From positions 16,832 through 29,826 of the forward strand of contig NW_004457671.1 in NCBI RefSeq assembly GCF_000313135.1: a DNA stretch of 12,995 nucleotides, written 5' to 3'. Origin of the DNA: Acanthamoeba castellanii str. Neff (lineage: Eukaryota > Discosea > Longamoebia > Acanthamoebidae). This document shows positions 1-8,382 of the stretch, piece by piece (position 1 is the first letter of the stretch; the number at the start of each line of letters is the position of its first letter). The position numbers were made by a program, and so were the translations under genes. Under the pieces are notes generated by a model, which had not been told where the DNA came from, searched no databases, and saw only the letters and a list, made by a program, of their open reading frames with translations.

Positions 1-2
1 AC

Positions 3-3000
3 CGGCGCATGCTCGATTTCATCGTCGGCCTCGACACCGAGTTCAGCGAACTCGTCGAGGGCTCGCACAGGTATTTACATTTGTTTCTATTTATCTTTTG
101 AATGATGTGTACCACATATTGATTTCTGATTTCTCATTCGTTGTGGAATGGCTGTGGCCTGCAGCTACTACCCCAAGGTGAAGATGGATCAGGTCGTACT
201 GCCTGACGACTCGAAGAAGCTCATCCTCGAGACGGTCGAAGGTACCGCTGCGCGCGCGCGTGCGTGCCCAAGTTGCCGTTCACTCACACGCATGCGAACT
301 CGACAACGATCGCGCCTGCAGGATTCGAATGCTACAAGAAGTTCAGGAAGGATCTGGGCTTCGAGGAGACCATCACCTACGGCAACGGCATCCTCCTGCT
401 CTTCTACGGTACACCGCATGGCTCACCCGACTTATTTCTTCATTGCCACCGCAAGCAAGTGTCATTTATTTACTAATTGTCTGTCATTGTTGTGTTTATA
501 TTTCTAAATATATATATTTCTAAATTATATAATAATTATAATAATAATAATAATATAGGCACCTCGGGCACGGGCAAGACGATGATGGCCAACGCGTTGG
601 GCAACAAGCTGGGCAAGCGCATCCTCCTGATCAACTTCACCTCGCTCGGCGGCAACCAAGCCGACGAAGTGATCAAATTCATCTTCCGCGAGGCCAAGCT
701 CACGTACGACACGACACCGGACACGACACACGACACCGACACGACACACGACACACGACACACGACAATGACACTCGTTGATCGGTTGTTATGTGAACGC
801 GCAGGGACTCGATCTTGTTCTTCGATGAGTGCGAGCAGATCTTCCTGTCGCGCGACAAGGGCGGCAACGAGGTCAACCTGCTGCTGACCGAGATCGAGCG
901 TCACGACGGCCTCATCATCATGGTACCCCCCGTGCCCCACATTCCCTTCAATCAAGAAATTCCTCACATTCCACCCCCAGGCGACCAACCGGGCGTTCGA
1001 CCTGGACGAGGTACGTGAAATGCCCTCTCCCCCCCCGCACCCCACGAATCGAAGCTACTCGGGCGATCTCTTATTTTATTTATTTCAATTATTAATTAAA
1101 TATATGTTTGCTCGATCACACACGACACACAGGCCATGCATCGCCGTGTGACGTTGGCGATCGAGTTCAGGCAACCCGACCCGGTCTTGCGTCAGAAGAT
1201 CTGGCGGGCGCATGTGCCATCCGGCCTCACGGTACACACCAGACACGACACGACACGACACGACACGACACGACACACGCACACAAGGTTTACTCATTCC
1301 TCCCCCTCTTCGATGGCCCCTTTCTCTTGCAGCTGGCGGATGACATCGACTGGAAGGCGCTGGCCATGAAGTACGAGCTGACGGGCGGCTTCATCAAGAA
1401 CGCCGTGCTCTCCGCGCTGTCGTCGGCCGTCAACAGGGACAAGGTGCGCACCACCTCACATCCTATTCCTATGCCCTGCACACACGCGCCTGCTCATTTC
1501 TGTGTCGTGTCGTGTGTCGTGTCGCGTGTGTCGCGTGTGTCGTGTGTCGTGTGTCGTGTCGCTGGTGACACGTGTAGGAGAATCCGGTGATCAAGCACGA
1601 GGACCTCGAGAGAGGCTCGCGGCTGCAGTTGCGCGGGCGGCTGGGCATGGTCGACTTTGATCGCCGAGGTACCAAATTTATTTTATTTTATTTTATTTTA
1701 TTTTGGCTCTTTCTTTGCACCAGGTCGGCAGTGACTGACGCGCCTGCGTGCGCTTGCGCAGTCGTGCCGACGCGGGGCATCGAAGACATCATCGCCGACG
1801 ACGCAGTCGTCAAGCAGCTGCAGGAGATCATCAACTTCGAGAAGGCCCGCCAGGTGCTGTTCGGTCAATGGGGGTACGCAACGCAACGCAACGCGACACC
1901 GCACGACACGCACACGCACACGCCTGCGGTGGTGTATTGACTGTTTGTTTGGGTGTGCCCGGCAGTTATTCGGAGAAGATGTGCTACGACCAGGGCACCA
2001 CTGCGCTCTTCTACGGTCTGCCCGGTGTGGGCAAGACCCTCGCTGCCGAGGCCGTCGGGTACCTCCTCTCTATGTTGGTGTGTGTCTGTGCGTGTGTGCG
2101 TGTGTGCGTGTATGCGTGTGGGTGCGTGTGCGCGTGTGCGTGCGTGTGTGTGTGTTCCATTCGCTGAGATTTGTGGTCGCCTTTATTATTATTATTCGCA
2201 GTTTTGAGACGGGCAAGCCGCTGAAGGTGATCAACTGCGCCGAGCTGGTGAGCAAGTACGTGGGCGAGACCGCCAAGAACATCGAATACGTCTTCAAGGA
2301 AGCGCGCACCCTCGACGCCATCCTGGTATCCACGCACACGCACACGCACACACGCACACACGCACACACGCACACACACACACGCACACGCACACGCACG
2401 GAGGTGACGCTAGGTCTGCGCTGACCCATCGTGTGCGTAGGTCTTCGACGAAGCCGAGTCGCTGTTCGGCGCCCGATCGGACAAGCAGGATTCGTCGACC
2501 GACCGCTACGCCAACCTGGACGTCGGCCTGCTCCTCTACCACCTCGAACGCTTCCCGGGGGTACCTTCGCCCCCCTCCACCCCCTCCCCCGCGCGCTTCG
2601 CCTGGGCGAGCGGCCACTCACCGCCGCGGGTGCGCAGATCGTGATCCTGACGACCAACCTGATGCCCACGCTGGACTCGGCCTTCCACCGCCGCCTCCGC
2701 TTCATGGTCGAATTTCCCACGCCCGACGTCAAGCTGCGCGAGAAGGTACTTTTGCGTCATATGTGCGTGTGCGTGTGCGGTCGTGCGTGTGTTTTGTGTG
2801 CGATGGTGTCGTGTGCGTATCGTGTGTTGTGGGCTGATGTAATTTTGTTGCGTAGTTGTGGAGGATTCATCTGCCGCCCAACGCGCCGTTGGCGCCCGAC
2901 GTCGACCTGGCCAAGCTGGCCGGTCGGTTCGCCTTCGCCGGCGGCAACATCAAGAACGTCTGCTTCAAGGCGGCCTCGCGAGCCGCCCTCCGACTCGACA

Positions 3001-3195
3001 ACGCCCGGATCACCATGGACGACCGTACGCCCCCCCCCCCACCCTCACACCACCAGCCTCCACTGCCCTGATCACCCTCGCTTTCTCTTCGTTCTTCGTT
3101 TTCTTCGTTCTTCTTGCACAGTGGAGGACTGCGCGCAGAAGGAGCTGGAGAAGGGAGGCGGCGGCAAGGAGAACCCGGCCTTGCTCTACTCGTAG
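3..3195 (+). CDS. Tandem AAA+ ATPase, 5'-truncated by window edge, 16 exons
   Basis: Exons joined by frame: 3-70, 165-241, 322-408, 559-703, 805-922, 981-1010, 1133-1231, 1333-1443, 1578-1668, 1762-1873, 1966-2058, 2202-2325, 2441-2560, 2638-2745, 2856-3024, 3122-3195 (stop TAG). This gives 541 visible residues; the N-terminus lies outside. Counting from the first visible residue, domain 1 has Walker A GTSGTGKT (78-85), Walker B SILFFDE (128-134), sensor-1 ATN (166-168) and an arginine-finger-like HRR (178-180). Domain 2 has Walker A GLPGVGKT (330-337), Walker B AILVFDE (383-389), sensor-1 TTN (430-432) and HRR (442-444). Both ATPase sites therefore look intact. AAA+ proteins remodel or unfold partners using ATP; the substrate cannot be read here. 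The segment RYANLDVGLLLYHLERFPG and the GGNIKN lid helix of domain 2 resemble bacterial SpoVK-like/contractile-injection AAA proteins (from memory). No signal peptide or membrane helix is visible. Exon 6 is a 30-nt microexon holding sensor-1. Confidence 0.88.
704..804 (+). repeat. Intron 4 of the AAA gene, CGACAC-type tract
   Basis: Most of the intron up to about 768 is a degenerate array of CGACAC/CACGACA units on the transcribed strand. The units are irregular and directly abutting, without spacers. The same motif recurs in intron 7 and, in reverse complement, in intron 8. Confidence 0.8.
1242..1278 (+). repeat. (GACAC)n tract in AAA gene intron 7
   Basis: Near-perfect pentanucleotide repeat GACAC running into CACAC, inside intron 1232-1332. 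Positions 1263-1277 are an exact reverse complement of 1501-1515 in the next intron, so the two tracts could pair across exon 8. Confidence 0.9.
1501..1562 (+). repeat. (GTGTC)n tract in AAA gene intron 8
   Basis: Imperfect GTGTC/GTGTGTC repeat inside intron 1444-1577. It has the opposite strand sense to the tract in intron 7, and the two bracket the 111-nt exon 8. Confidence 0.9.
1677..1704 (+). repeat. (ATTTT)n microsatellite in AAA gene intron 9
   Basis: Pentanucleotide TTTTA repeat, about five and a half units, just inside the 5' end of intron 1669-1761. Probably length-variable between strains. Confidence 0.9.
2077..2155 (+). repeat. GT/GCGT-rich tract in AAA gene intron 11
   Basis: Almost pure GTGTGCGT-type repeat inside intron 2059-2201. 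Bases 2087-2110 are an exact 24-nt reverse complement of 2343-2366 in the following intron. The rest of the intron ends in a TTA/TTC-rich stretch before the acceptor. Confidence 0.9.
2331..2400 (+). repeat. CA/CGCA-rich tract in AAA gene intron 12
   Basis: Seventy-base ACGCAC/ACACGC repeat in intron 2326-2440. It is complementary to the tract in intron 11 and lies on the other side of exon 12. Confidence 0.9.
3030..3040 (+). repeat. C11 homopolymer in AAA gene intron 15
   Basis: Run of eleven cytosines six bases into intron 3025-3121, followed by further C-rich sequence. Such runs are prone to length error, but this one is intronic and does not affect the frame. Confidence 0.85.
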
Positions 3196-3475
3196 AGCAC
3201 CGTGTTCGTGCTCGTGCTCGTGGTCTTGACGATGCGGGTTTGGTTTGGAAAAATAAGAGTCTTGTCTATTCAGCGCCACACGTGTTTCGTTTGTGTGCGT
3301 TGCGTTGATTATGTGTGGCGGAATGTAGAGGGGAGAGAAAGTGTGTGTCGTGTCGTGTCAATATGTACAAAGAAGCGTCCGCATCGTGTGCGTGTAGTGT
3401 GTTGTGTTGTTGTTGACGCGTTATGTTGATGGCGTGGGGTGTGAGGTGAGCTGGTAGCGAGCGTGTGAGGTGAGC
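3196..3475. other. Convergent 3' intergenic region
   Basis: 280 bp between the stop codons of the AAA gene (+) and the SNARE gene (-). It is GT-rich, with GTGTCGTGTC-like stretches around 3340-3360. An AATAAG at about 3251 could serve as a weak poly(A) signal for the AAA gene. I found no canonical AATAAA for the SNARE strand and no credible ORF. Confidence 0.6.
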
Positions 3476-4128
3476 TCAGAAGAAGGTGGCGCCGTAGTAG
3501 AGCGTGAGGAAGAGGCCGACCACGAACACGATGAGGTAGAGCATGTGCTTCTTCGTCGCCGTTTGCGTCATGTCGGCCAGCCGCCCGATCGAACCCTAAA
3601 CACCGCACGACGTACGTACACGGTCGGCTCCCATCTTTCATCGCTCATGATGTGTGTGGGCCATAAAAGAAGGCGTTACCTTGAGCATGCCACCGGTCAT
3701 GGCAACACCGCTCTCCATCTGATCGAGCAGGGTGTTCGAGTCTCTGATTTCCTTCTTGATGCCCAGTGAAAGCTGCCACGTAGAACCGAATCGAGTCGAA
3801 TAAATTAGAAACATATCAATCGTTAATTGATGTAAATACAAATGTATGAATTCAGACAAATCAATATAAAATAAAATAAAAATGGGGCGTACGTCTTTAA
3901 TGGCTGATATTTTTGATCCGATTTTGTCGAGGTGGGCATCGTTGGATTGCTCGAGCCACTCCTCAGACTGCGCGCTGAGGCGGTCCTTCTCCTCGTTTTT
4001 GCGGCGAGCGTAGTCATCATACCCCAAGAGGCTTCCTCCCCCTGTGCTAAAGAGTGGAAAAAGCCTTAGCATGAGAAGAGCAGATCAAGCAAGAGGTGGA
4101 TGAAGAAGAGTCCTTACCGCGACGTCAT
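3476..4128 (-). CDS. Bet1-like Qc-SNARE, tail-anchored, 4 exons
   Basis: Exons in coding order: 4128-4118, 4046-3893, 3772-3680, 3595-3476, giving 125 aa, close to the roughly 118 aa of human BET1. After a short Gly-rich N-terminus there is a charged helix (about 20-55), a SNARE motif (about 50-100) and a C-terminal membrane anchor (about 103-125) that ends almost flush with the membrane, as in tail-anchored SNAREs. LLDQMESG and the trailing GRLADM fit the Bet1/Sft1 group, which acts in ER-Golgi or intra-Golgi fusion. In my alignment the zero-layer glutamine is serine (Ser67). Exon 1 is only 11 nt. The acceptor after CTTTAG at 4047 is the one that keeps the frame. Assignment to Bet1 rather than Sft1 or another Qc-SNARE is tentative. 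Confidence 0.82.
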
Positions 4129-4304
4129 CTTCTAGGTCAAAGAGTTGATGTTTGCTTGATTGATTTTTCAATTCTCACACTTCTTGCCCAGCCACGTGTT
4201 GGTCTCCGCGGGATTTCTCTTCTTTTTTCTTTATCAACAAATAATTAATTTTATTTGGTAATCAGTTTAGTTTATCACAAATGTAAACGGCTGACTTAGT
4301 GCCT
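4129..4304 (-). promoter_or_regulatory. SNARE upstream region and copy A 3' UTR
   Basis: 176 bp between the copy A stop and the SNARE start, both genes on the minus strand. On that strand an AATAAA poly(A) signal lies at 4255-4250, about 50 nt after the copy A stop. The remainder is AT-rich upstream sequence for the SNARE gene. I see no sure TATA box. Confidence 0.55.
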
Positions 4305-5785
4305 TTAGTTGGAGGGCTTCTTGTAACCGCCCTTGCTGGCGGGCAGGTAAGCCCGACGCTCGTGCAGCTCGCGCTCCAGCCACCACGTGGCACCGAGCGG
4401 CAGCCGCTTCTTGGCCTCCTCGAGATAGGCCTCGGCCTCCTCGAGCCGCGCCTTGGCCTCCTCGAGCGCCGCCTCAGCCGCCGCCTTGGCCTCCTCCGAC
4501 CGCGCCCGCGCCGCCTCCGCGCTCGTCCGCGCCTGCGTCGCCTGCCGCGCCGCCTCCTCGGCCGCCGCCCGCGCCTGCGAGGCCTGCTGGGCGGCCTGCT
4601 CGGCCTCGGCGCGCGCCGCCGACGCCTGTTGCGCCGCCTGCTCGGCCACCTGCGCCGCGCGGTCGGCCTTCTTTACGGCGGCCTCCTGCGTGATCTTGGC
4701 CCGACGCAGCGGCAGCGGATCCGACGACAGGTGCTGGGCGAGCTCGTTCTTGGCCCGGTTCTTCTGCACCACGCTGCCCTCCTCGGACTGCCGCGTGAGC
4801 TCGGCCGTGCGCCCGTTGAAGGCGTCCTCCTGCGCCTTGAGCTCGTTGAGCGCCGCCTCGAGCTCGGCCTTGGCCGCCTGCAGCTCGGCATTGCGCGCCG
4901 TGGCCTCGGCGTCGCGGGTCTTGGCCTCGGCTTCGGTGCGCTTGGCCTCGGCCTCGCGAGTCTTGGCCTCGTCGGCGGCCCGGGTGGCTTCGGCCTCGCG
5001 CCGCTTGGCCTCGGCTTCCTGCGCCGTCGCCGCGCGCAGCGCCTCCGACGCCTCGCGATCGCGCGCCTCGGAAGCCGCGAACGCCGCCGACACCTCGTTG
5101 AAGATCCGCTCGGCCTTCTCAATCTCCTCCTTCGACCCCTGTTCCATTCGTTCACCCCGCGTGTGTGTGCGGTGGCGCGTGTGCGTGTGCGATCATGCGG
5201 GTGCGGTGTGTGCGGTTGGATGAGAAAAATGTCAGATCAAAGAAAAGAGCGAGTGGGGGTGTTGACCTGGGGCGCGTTGACGAGCTTGTGCCAGTCGGCG
5301 TTGTACTTGAAGGTGAGGATGTGCGTGAGCGGCACGCGCTTCACCGTGCCCACGATGGCGCCCGTCGACCGCAGCCGGTCCCTCATGGCCTGGACGGTGA
5401 GGGTCTCCTTGAAGTGTTCGAGGAACCGGTGGGCCTGGAACTCGTCGAGGTCGGAGCCCTCGGCGCGCTTGGCCTCGTCGAGCTCGATGGCCTTGTGCAC
5501 GAACGACCACATCTTCTCCGCCTCCTGCGACGCAAACTCCTGTGTTCCCCCACCCCCCACAACAACAACAACATAATATGGATGAGCCAAGGGGGGGGGC
5601 AAAAGAACGAAAGCGAAGATTGTTAATTGATCAAAAAGCGAAGACAGCGTAAGATTGAGTGTGTGGGGGGGGGAGCGGTGTACCTCCCAAAAGGCATTGA
5701 GGAAGAAGACGGCCTGCTCCTTGTGGGTCTTGGTGACCAGGTTGTCGAGCCTCTCCTTGTCGTTCGATCCTGCGAGTCCTGACAT
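4305..5785 (-). CDS. Coiled-coil protein, copy A of an inverted duplicated gene
   Basis: Exons in coding order: 5785-5684, 5539-5267, 5138-4305, giving 402 aa. Residues 1-125 form a compact, probably helical domain containing GSDLDEFQAHRFLEHF, reminiscent of half an EF-hand but without a canonical calcium loop. From about 126 to 375 it is an Ala/Glu/Arg/Lys-rich coiled coil with clear heptads. This is interrupted by a conserved-looking segment around SSDPLPLRRAKITQEAAVKK. The tail has GATWWLERELHERRAYLP and ends KGGYKKPSN. No signal peptide or membrane segment is visible, so it is probably cytosolic and oligomeric. I do not know the family; slime-mould CBP40-like or oomycete coiled-coil proteins come to mind, unverified. 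Intron 2 starts GTCAAC, an unusual donor shared with copy B. The long plus-strand ORFs across this gene are composition artefacts. Confidence 0.85.
4305..5785 (-). repeat. Left arm of inverted segmental duplication
   Basis: The coding part of copy A is nearly identical to 9809-11400 on the other strand. Intron 1 shares the start GTACACCGCTCCCC, a middle TCTTCGCTTT/TTCGTTCTTTT and a GTTGTTGTTGTGGG end. Intron 2 also aligns at both ends. Similarity fades about 20 nt upstream of the ATG and soon after the stop. Confidence 0.9.
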
Positions 5786-6062
5786 CTTTGCTTTTACGCC
5801 GGCTTGCTGTTGTTGTTTCCTGCTTGTCACTGGCCTTGTGTTGCTTCAATTTTTGAGCGTGGAGCACACCAATAAAAATTAAACCCCCACCACCATTGGC
5901 TGGTCTTTCGTGTGCGGTCGTGTTTGTGTGTGCGTGTGGTGTCGTGTCGTGTGTCGTGCACGATTTCACAAAGCCATGCTGGGGGTTGTATTGACAGATT
6001 GTGCGTGTATGAGGGTCTTGTCGTGTTTGTTGGAGGAGGAGCACGGCCGGTTGGTTGGTTGG
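5786..6062 (-). promoter_or_regulatory. Upstream region of copy A and 3' flank of the triphosphatase
   Basis: 277 bp between two minus-strand genes. On the minus strand a CCAAT pentamer lies near 5898-5893 and a TTTAATTTTTATT stretch near 5885-5872, about 90-100 nt before the copy A ATG. These are plausible CCAAT and TATA-like elements. Further upstream is a CA/CGACA-rich stretch, which probably contains the triphosphatase 3' UTR. No ORF is convincing. Confidence 0.4.
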
Positions 6063-7692
6063 TCAGTGTCGCTGTGGCTGTAGCTGTAGCTGGTTGGCGA
6101 TCGTCAGGAACGCGTGGATGTTATTTAGCAAAGCTGCAATCAACGCCACAAGTCAGTCCAGGATTATTGCCGTGCCATGTCGTAGGCGATGTATGTTGAG
6201 TCGTGCGTGTGCGTGTGCGTGTGCGTGTGCGGTGATGCGTGTGCGTGTGCGTGTGCGGTGATGCGTGTGCGTGCGATTGTGGGGTGGGTACCAGTAGCGA
6301 TGGCCAGAAAGTCGTTGGGGAGTTTGTTGTTGAGCTTCTGTCGTTCGGCGCGCACGAGGGCCATGTCCGCGAGTTCGACCTCCATCTCGTAGGTCGTGCT
6401 CGTGCCCTGCCGGTCGAGCTTCTCCACCTTCGTCAGGTCGAACGAGAACAGCTCGAACCGGTAGCTGATCCGCTCCTTCTGTCTCTCGTGGCTCGGTCTC
6501 GTGTGCGGCCGCTCCACGTGCTCTTCCCTTTTTTGTCCTCAGCACACGCACACGTCGCACACGTCGCATACAATCAGCTCAGAGGAATGCAGAGGAATGC
6601 CGAAGGGAAGGGTGGGCGGGTGTACGTGGAGGCGCTGATTCGGAAGTCGATGACACTCTGCGGGGAGTGGAAGTTGATGTCGCTGATGCGCTTCTTACGG
6701 ATGATCCGCTTCTCGTTCCCGGCTTCGTCCAACGTCACTCGCACTTGACCCGGGTAGAACATGTCCACCTCTCGAAAATGCGCGTATGTCACCTTCTTGC
6801 CCTGAACCCAAGCCAGCCACCCCGTGTGAGATACGACACGGCACGCGCGTCGCACCACCGCACACGGCCAACGACACAACACGCACAAGGCAAAGGTGGG
6901 TACTCTGTAGTCCGGTTGCGTTGCCGCACGGAAACGTTCGTTTAGCTTGTCATTAAATAATTTAAACAGTTCCTGTGGATGTCGCGTAAGATGTTTAGCC
7001 ACAAGCATGGGCAGGAGACACAACACGCGACACGACGACACACAACCAACGCCACATACGAGACACGCGGGCCACGCAGACGTGTAAGGAGCGCGCACCG
7101 CAGGAACGCTCGATTGGAAGGTGAGATTGCTGCTGATGACCTCTGTCTCGCAGCTGATGGGCAGGTAGAGGCGCTCTCTTGTGTCTTTGTCCAGCAGGAA
7201 ACCCAACTTGGCTTCGATCTGCGCGACACCAGCAAAATGGCCGTGTGCGTGTGCGGGTGTCGTGCAGCATGGGATGAGTAGCGCTATTGAAATGGTGCTG
7301 GCATGCGTCAGTGGACGTACCTCGATATCGGGTGTCTTGGCGTGGATGAAGAGGAAGTCGGACACCTTGCGTAGCACGCCCTCGATCTCCGAAAATCCAA
7401 ACTACAGCACCGGACCAAGTAGAAGCCGAAAGAATGTTGATTATTTGTGATAAAAAAAGAGTAATCCTTTGGGCGTAGGGCCGAAGTGCTTGGATTGATC
7501 AAAAGGAGGCGAAACTATTTTGATTGCACGAGAGGCACATACAATGCTGCGGTCCAGGCGGAGTGGCTGCTCGGCTACGGGGGCGCCCTGGGTTCGATGT
7601 GCGACCACAACCTGTGGTTGTGTCGTCGTCTCCTGCTCGACACGCAATCGCTTCCTGTTCTGCTCTGCACCATCTTCCCTCTCCATTTGCAT
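6063..7692 (-). CDS. mRNA 5'-triphosphatase, Cet1/Pct1-type tunnel enzyme, 7 exons
   Basis: Exons in coding order: 7692-7543, 7401-7321, 7218-7099, 6972-6904, 6801-6626, 6527-6292, 6133-6063, giving 300 aa, about the length of fission yeast Pct1. It should remove the gamma-phosphate from nascent mRNA 5' ends in the nucleus, the first step of capping. Both metal-binding glutamate motifs of triphosphate-tunnel metalloenzymes are visible: EIEAKLG (77-83) and YEMEVEL (245-251). Between them lie the basic strand RIIRKKRISD, then HSPQSVIDFRIS (185-196) and ERISYRFELF. The N-terminal 45 residues are polar, followed by LDRSI. No guanylyltransferase domain is attached. ATG 7692 is the first in frame; 7686 is also possible. 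The exon 6 acceptor (AAAAAAG, 6528) has no pyrimidine tract and is the least certain junction. Confidence 0.87.
6203..6276 (-). repeat. CA/CGCA tract in triphosphatase intron 6
   Basis: GTGCGT repeat on the plus strand, so CACGCA in the transcript, inside intron 6134-6291. Its hexamer units contain the reverse complement of 6542-6554 in intron 5, which lies on the other side of exon 6. Confidence 0.85.
6542..6570 (-). repeat. GT/GCGT tract in triphosphatase intron 5
   Basis: CACACGCACACGTCGCACACG on the plus strand reads as GT-rich in the transcript. It lies within intron 6528-6625, close to the exon 6 acceptor and opposite in sense to the tract in intron 6. Confidence 0.8.
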
Positions 7693-8058
7693 GTGAATAA
7701 ATCCAAGAAAAAGTAAAAAGAATAAATAAATGCTACCGTAATGACGTGGACCGCCTTGTGTAGAAATGAACCAGACAAATTTTGTACAATTTGGTGTCGA
7801 CTTCTTTTTTTCTTCCTCTTCCCTTTCTATCCCACGTCGTGTAATCGGTTGTGCGTACTTCCTTGATCAATAGGTGCGTTCACGCCGCCCCATTCCTTTT
7901 CTATTTGTAATTTTTCGTTCTCCATTCTCTCCTCTGCCCACTTTCCCTTGTATGGCCCCTCTTGATCCCTGTGCCCATCCGTTCAATCTGCCATTCATCC
8001 ATCGTGATGGCCGATGTCCTCGTACTGATTCATTCCCATCCCTTTGATCCTACAGACA
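7693..8058. promoter_or_regulatory. Shared divergent upstream region, triphosphatase / eL29
   Basis: 366 bp between two outward-facing start codons, with no convincing ORF. The eL29-proximal half is pyrimidine-rich on the plus strand (for example around 7803-7832 and 7905-7950), as is common before ribosomal protein genes. An octamer TTGATCAA lies at 7863-7870. A TATA box cannot be fixed with confidence. Confidence 0.55.
7874..8055 (+). other. Putative 5' UTR intron of eL29
   Basis: A donor-like AG|GTGCGT at 7872-7879 and an acceptor CCTACAG ending at 8055, four bases before the ATG, would define a 182-nt leader intron. Leader introns are common in ribosomal protein genes. No transcript evidence is available here. 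Confidence 0.4.
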
Positions 8059-8382
8059 ATGGCCAAGTCCAAGAACCACACGGCTCACAACCAGGGTCAC
8101 AAGAACCACAGGAACGGTATCAAGCGCGCCCCCAACCAGAGGCACGTCTCGACCAAGGGCGTACGTACTCCTCAATTCCGGATCGCCGCATTTCCTCCGA
8201 CCACCACGAATTATTCTCAGCCGAAATGCTGACCGTCTGTTTCACAGATGGACCCCAAGTTCCTCCGCAACCAGAGGTTCGCCAAGAAGCACAACAAGAA
8301 GGCCGTGAAGGTGCTTCAGAAGCAGCAGAAGGCCGCCGCTGCCGCTGCCGTTGCCGCCGCCCCCGCTGCCACCAAGCAGTAA
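8059..8382 (+). CDS. RPL29: 60S ribosomal protein eL29, 2 exons
   Basis: Exons 8059-8160 and 8248-8382 encode 78 aa. The N-terminus [20 protein letters not shown] and the following IKRAP, then [18 protein letters not shown], are the hallmark of eL29, a small basic protein of the large subunit. The C-terminal Lys/Gln/Ala tail is a simple extension, as seen in other eukaryotic eL29 proteins. ATG 8059 is preferred over in-frame ATG 8044 because a probable acceptor (CCTACAG) lies between them and the family starts MAKSKNHT. It diverges from the triphosphatase gene and converges with TSEN54, whose stop codon is 67 bp away. Confidence 0.96.

Noticed and set aside
704..1562. CGACAC and GTGTC arrays as a CRISPR array
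   Set aside because: Units are 5-7 nt, irregular and directly abutting, with no spacers, and they lie inside eukaryotic introns.
2431..3195. 254-aa plus-strand ORF near the 3' end of the AAA gene
   Set aside because: It reads through three introns and mixes frames. The spliced frames give clear AAA motifs instead.
4042..4046. CACAG as the acceptor of SNARE intron 1
   Set aside because: Joining here puts the exon in a frame with a stop after a few codons. Using CTTTAG five bases earlier keeps the SNARE frame.
4299..5576. Long plus-strand ORF (425 aa) antisense to copy A, and the matching 422-aa ORF at 10075-11343 antisense to copy B
   Set aside because: Leu/Arg/Gly-rich translation from the mirror of a GC-rich Ala/Glu coiled coil. 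It runs through introns of the real gene and has no recognisable domain. Its presence in both copies follows from the duplication.
6535..6545. GCTGAG (minus strand) as acceptor for triphosphatase exon 6
   Set aside because: It gives the wrong frame for the conserved ERISYRFELF segment. The AAAAAAG acceptor at 6528 restores it, though it lacks a pyrimidine tract.
8044..8058. ATG at 8044 as eL29 start
   Set aside because: A probable splice acceptor (CCTACAG ending at 8055) separates it from the family-typical MAKSKNHT start.
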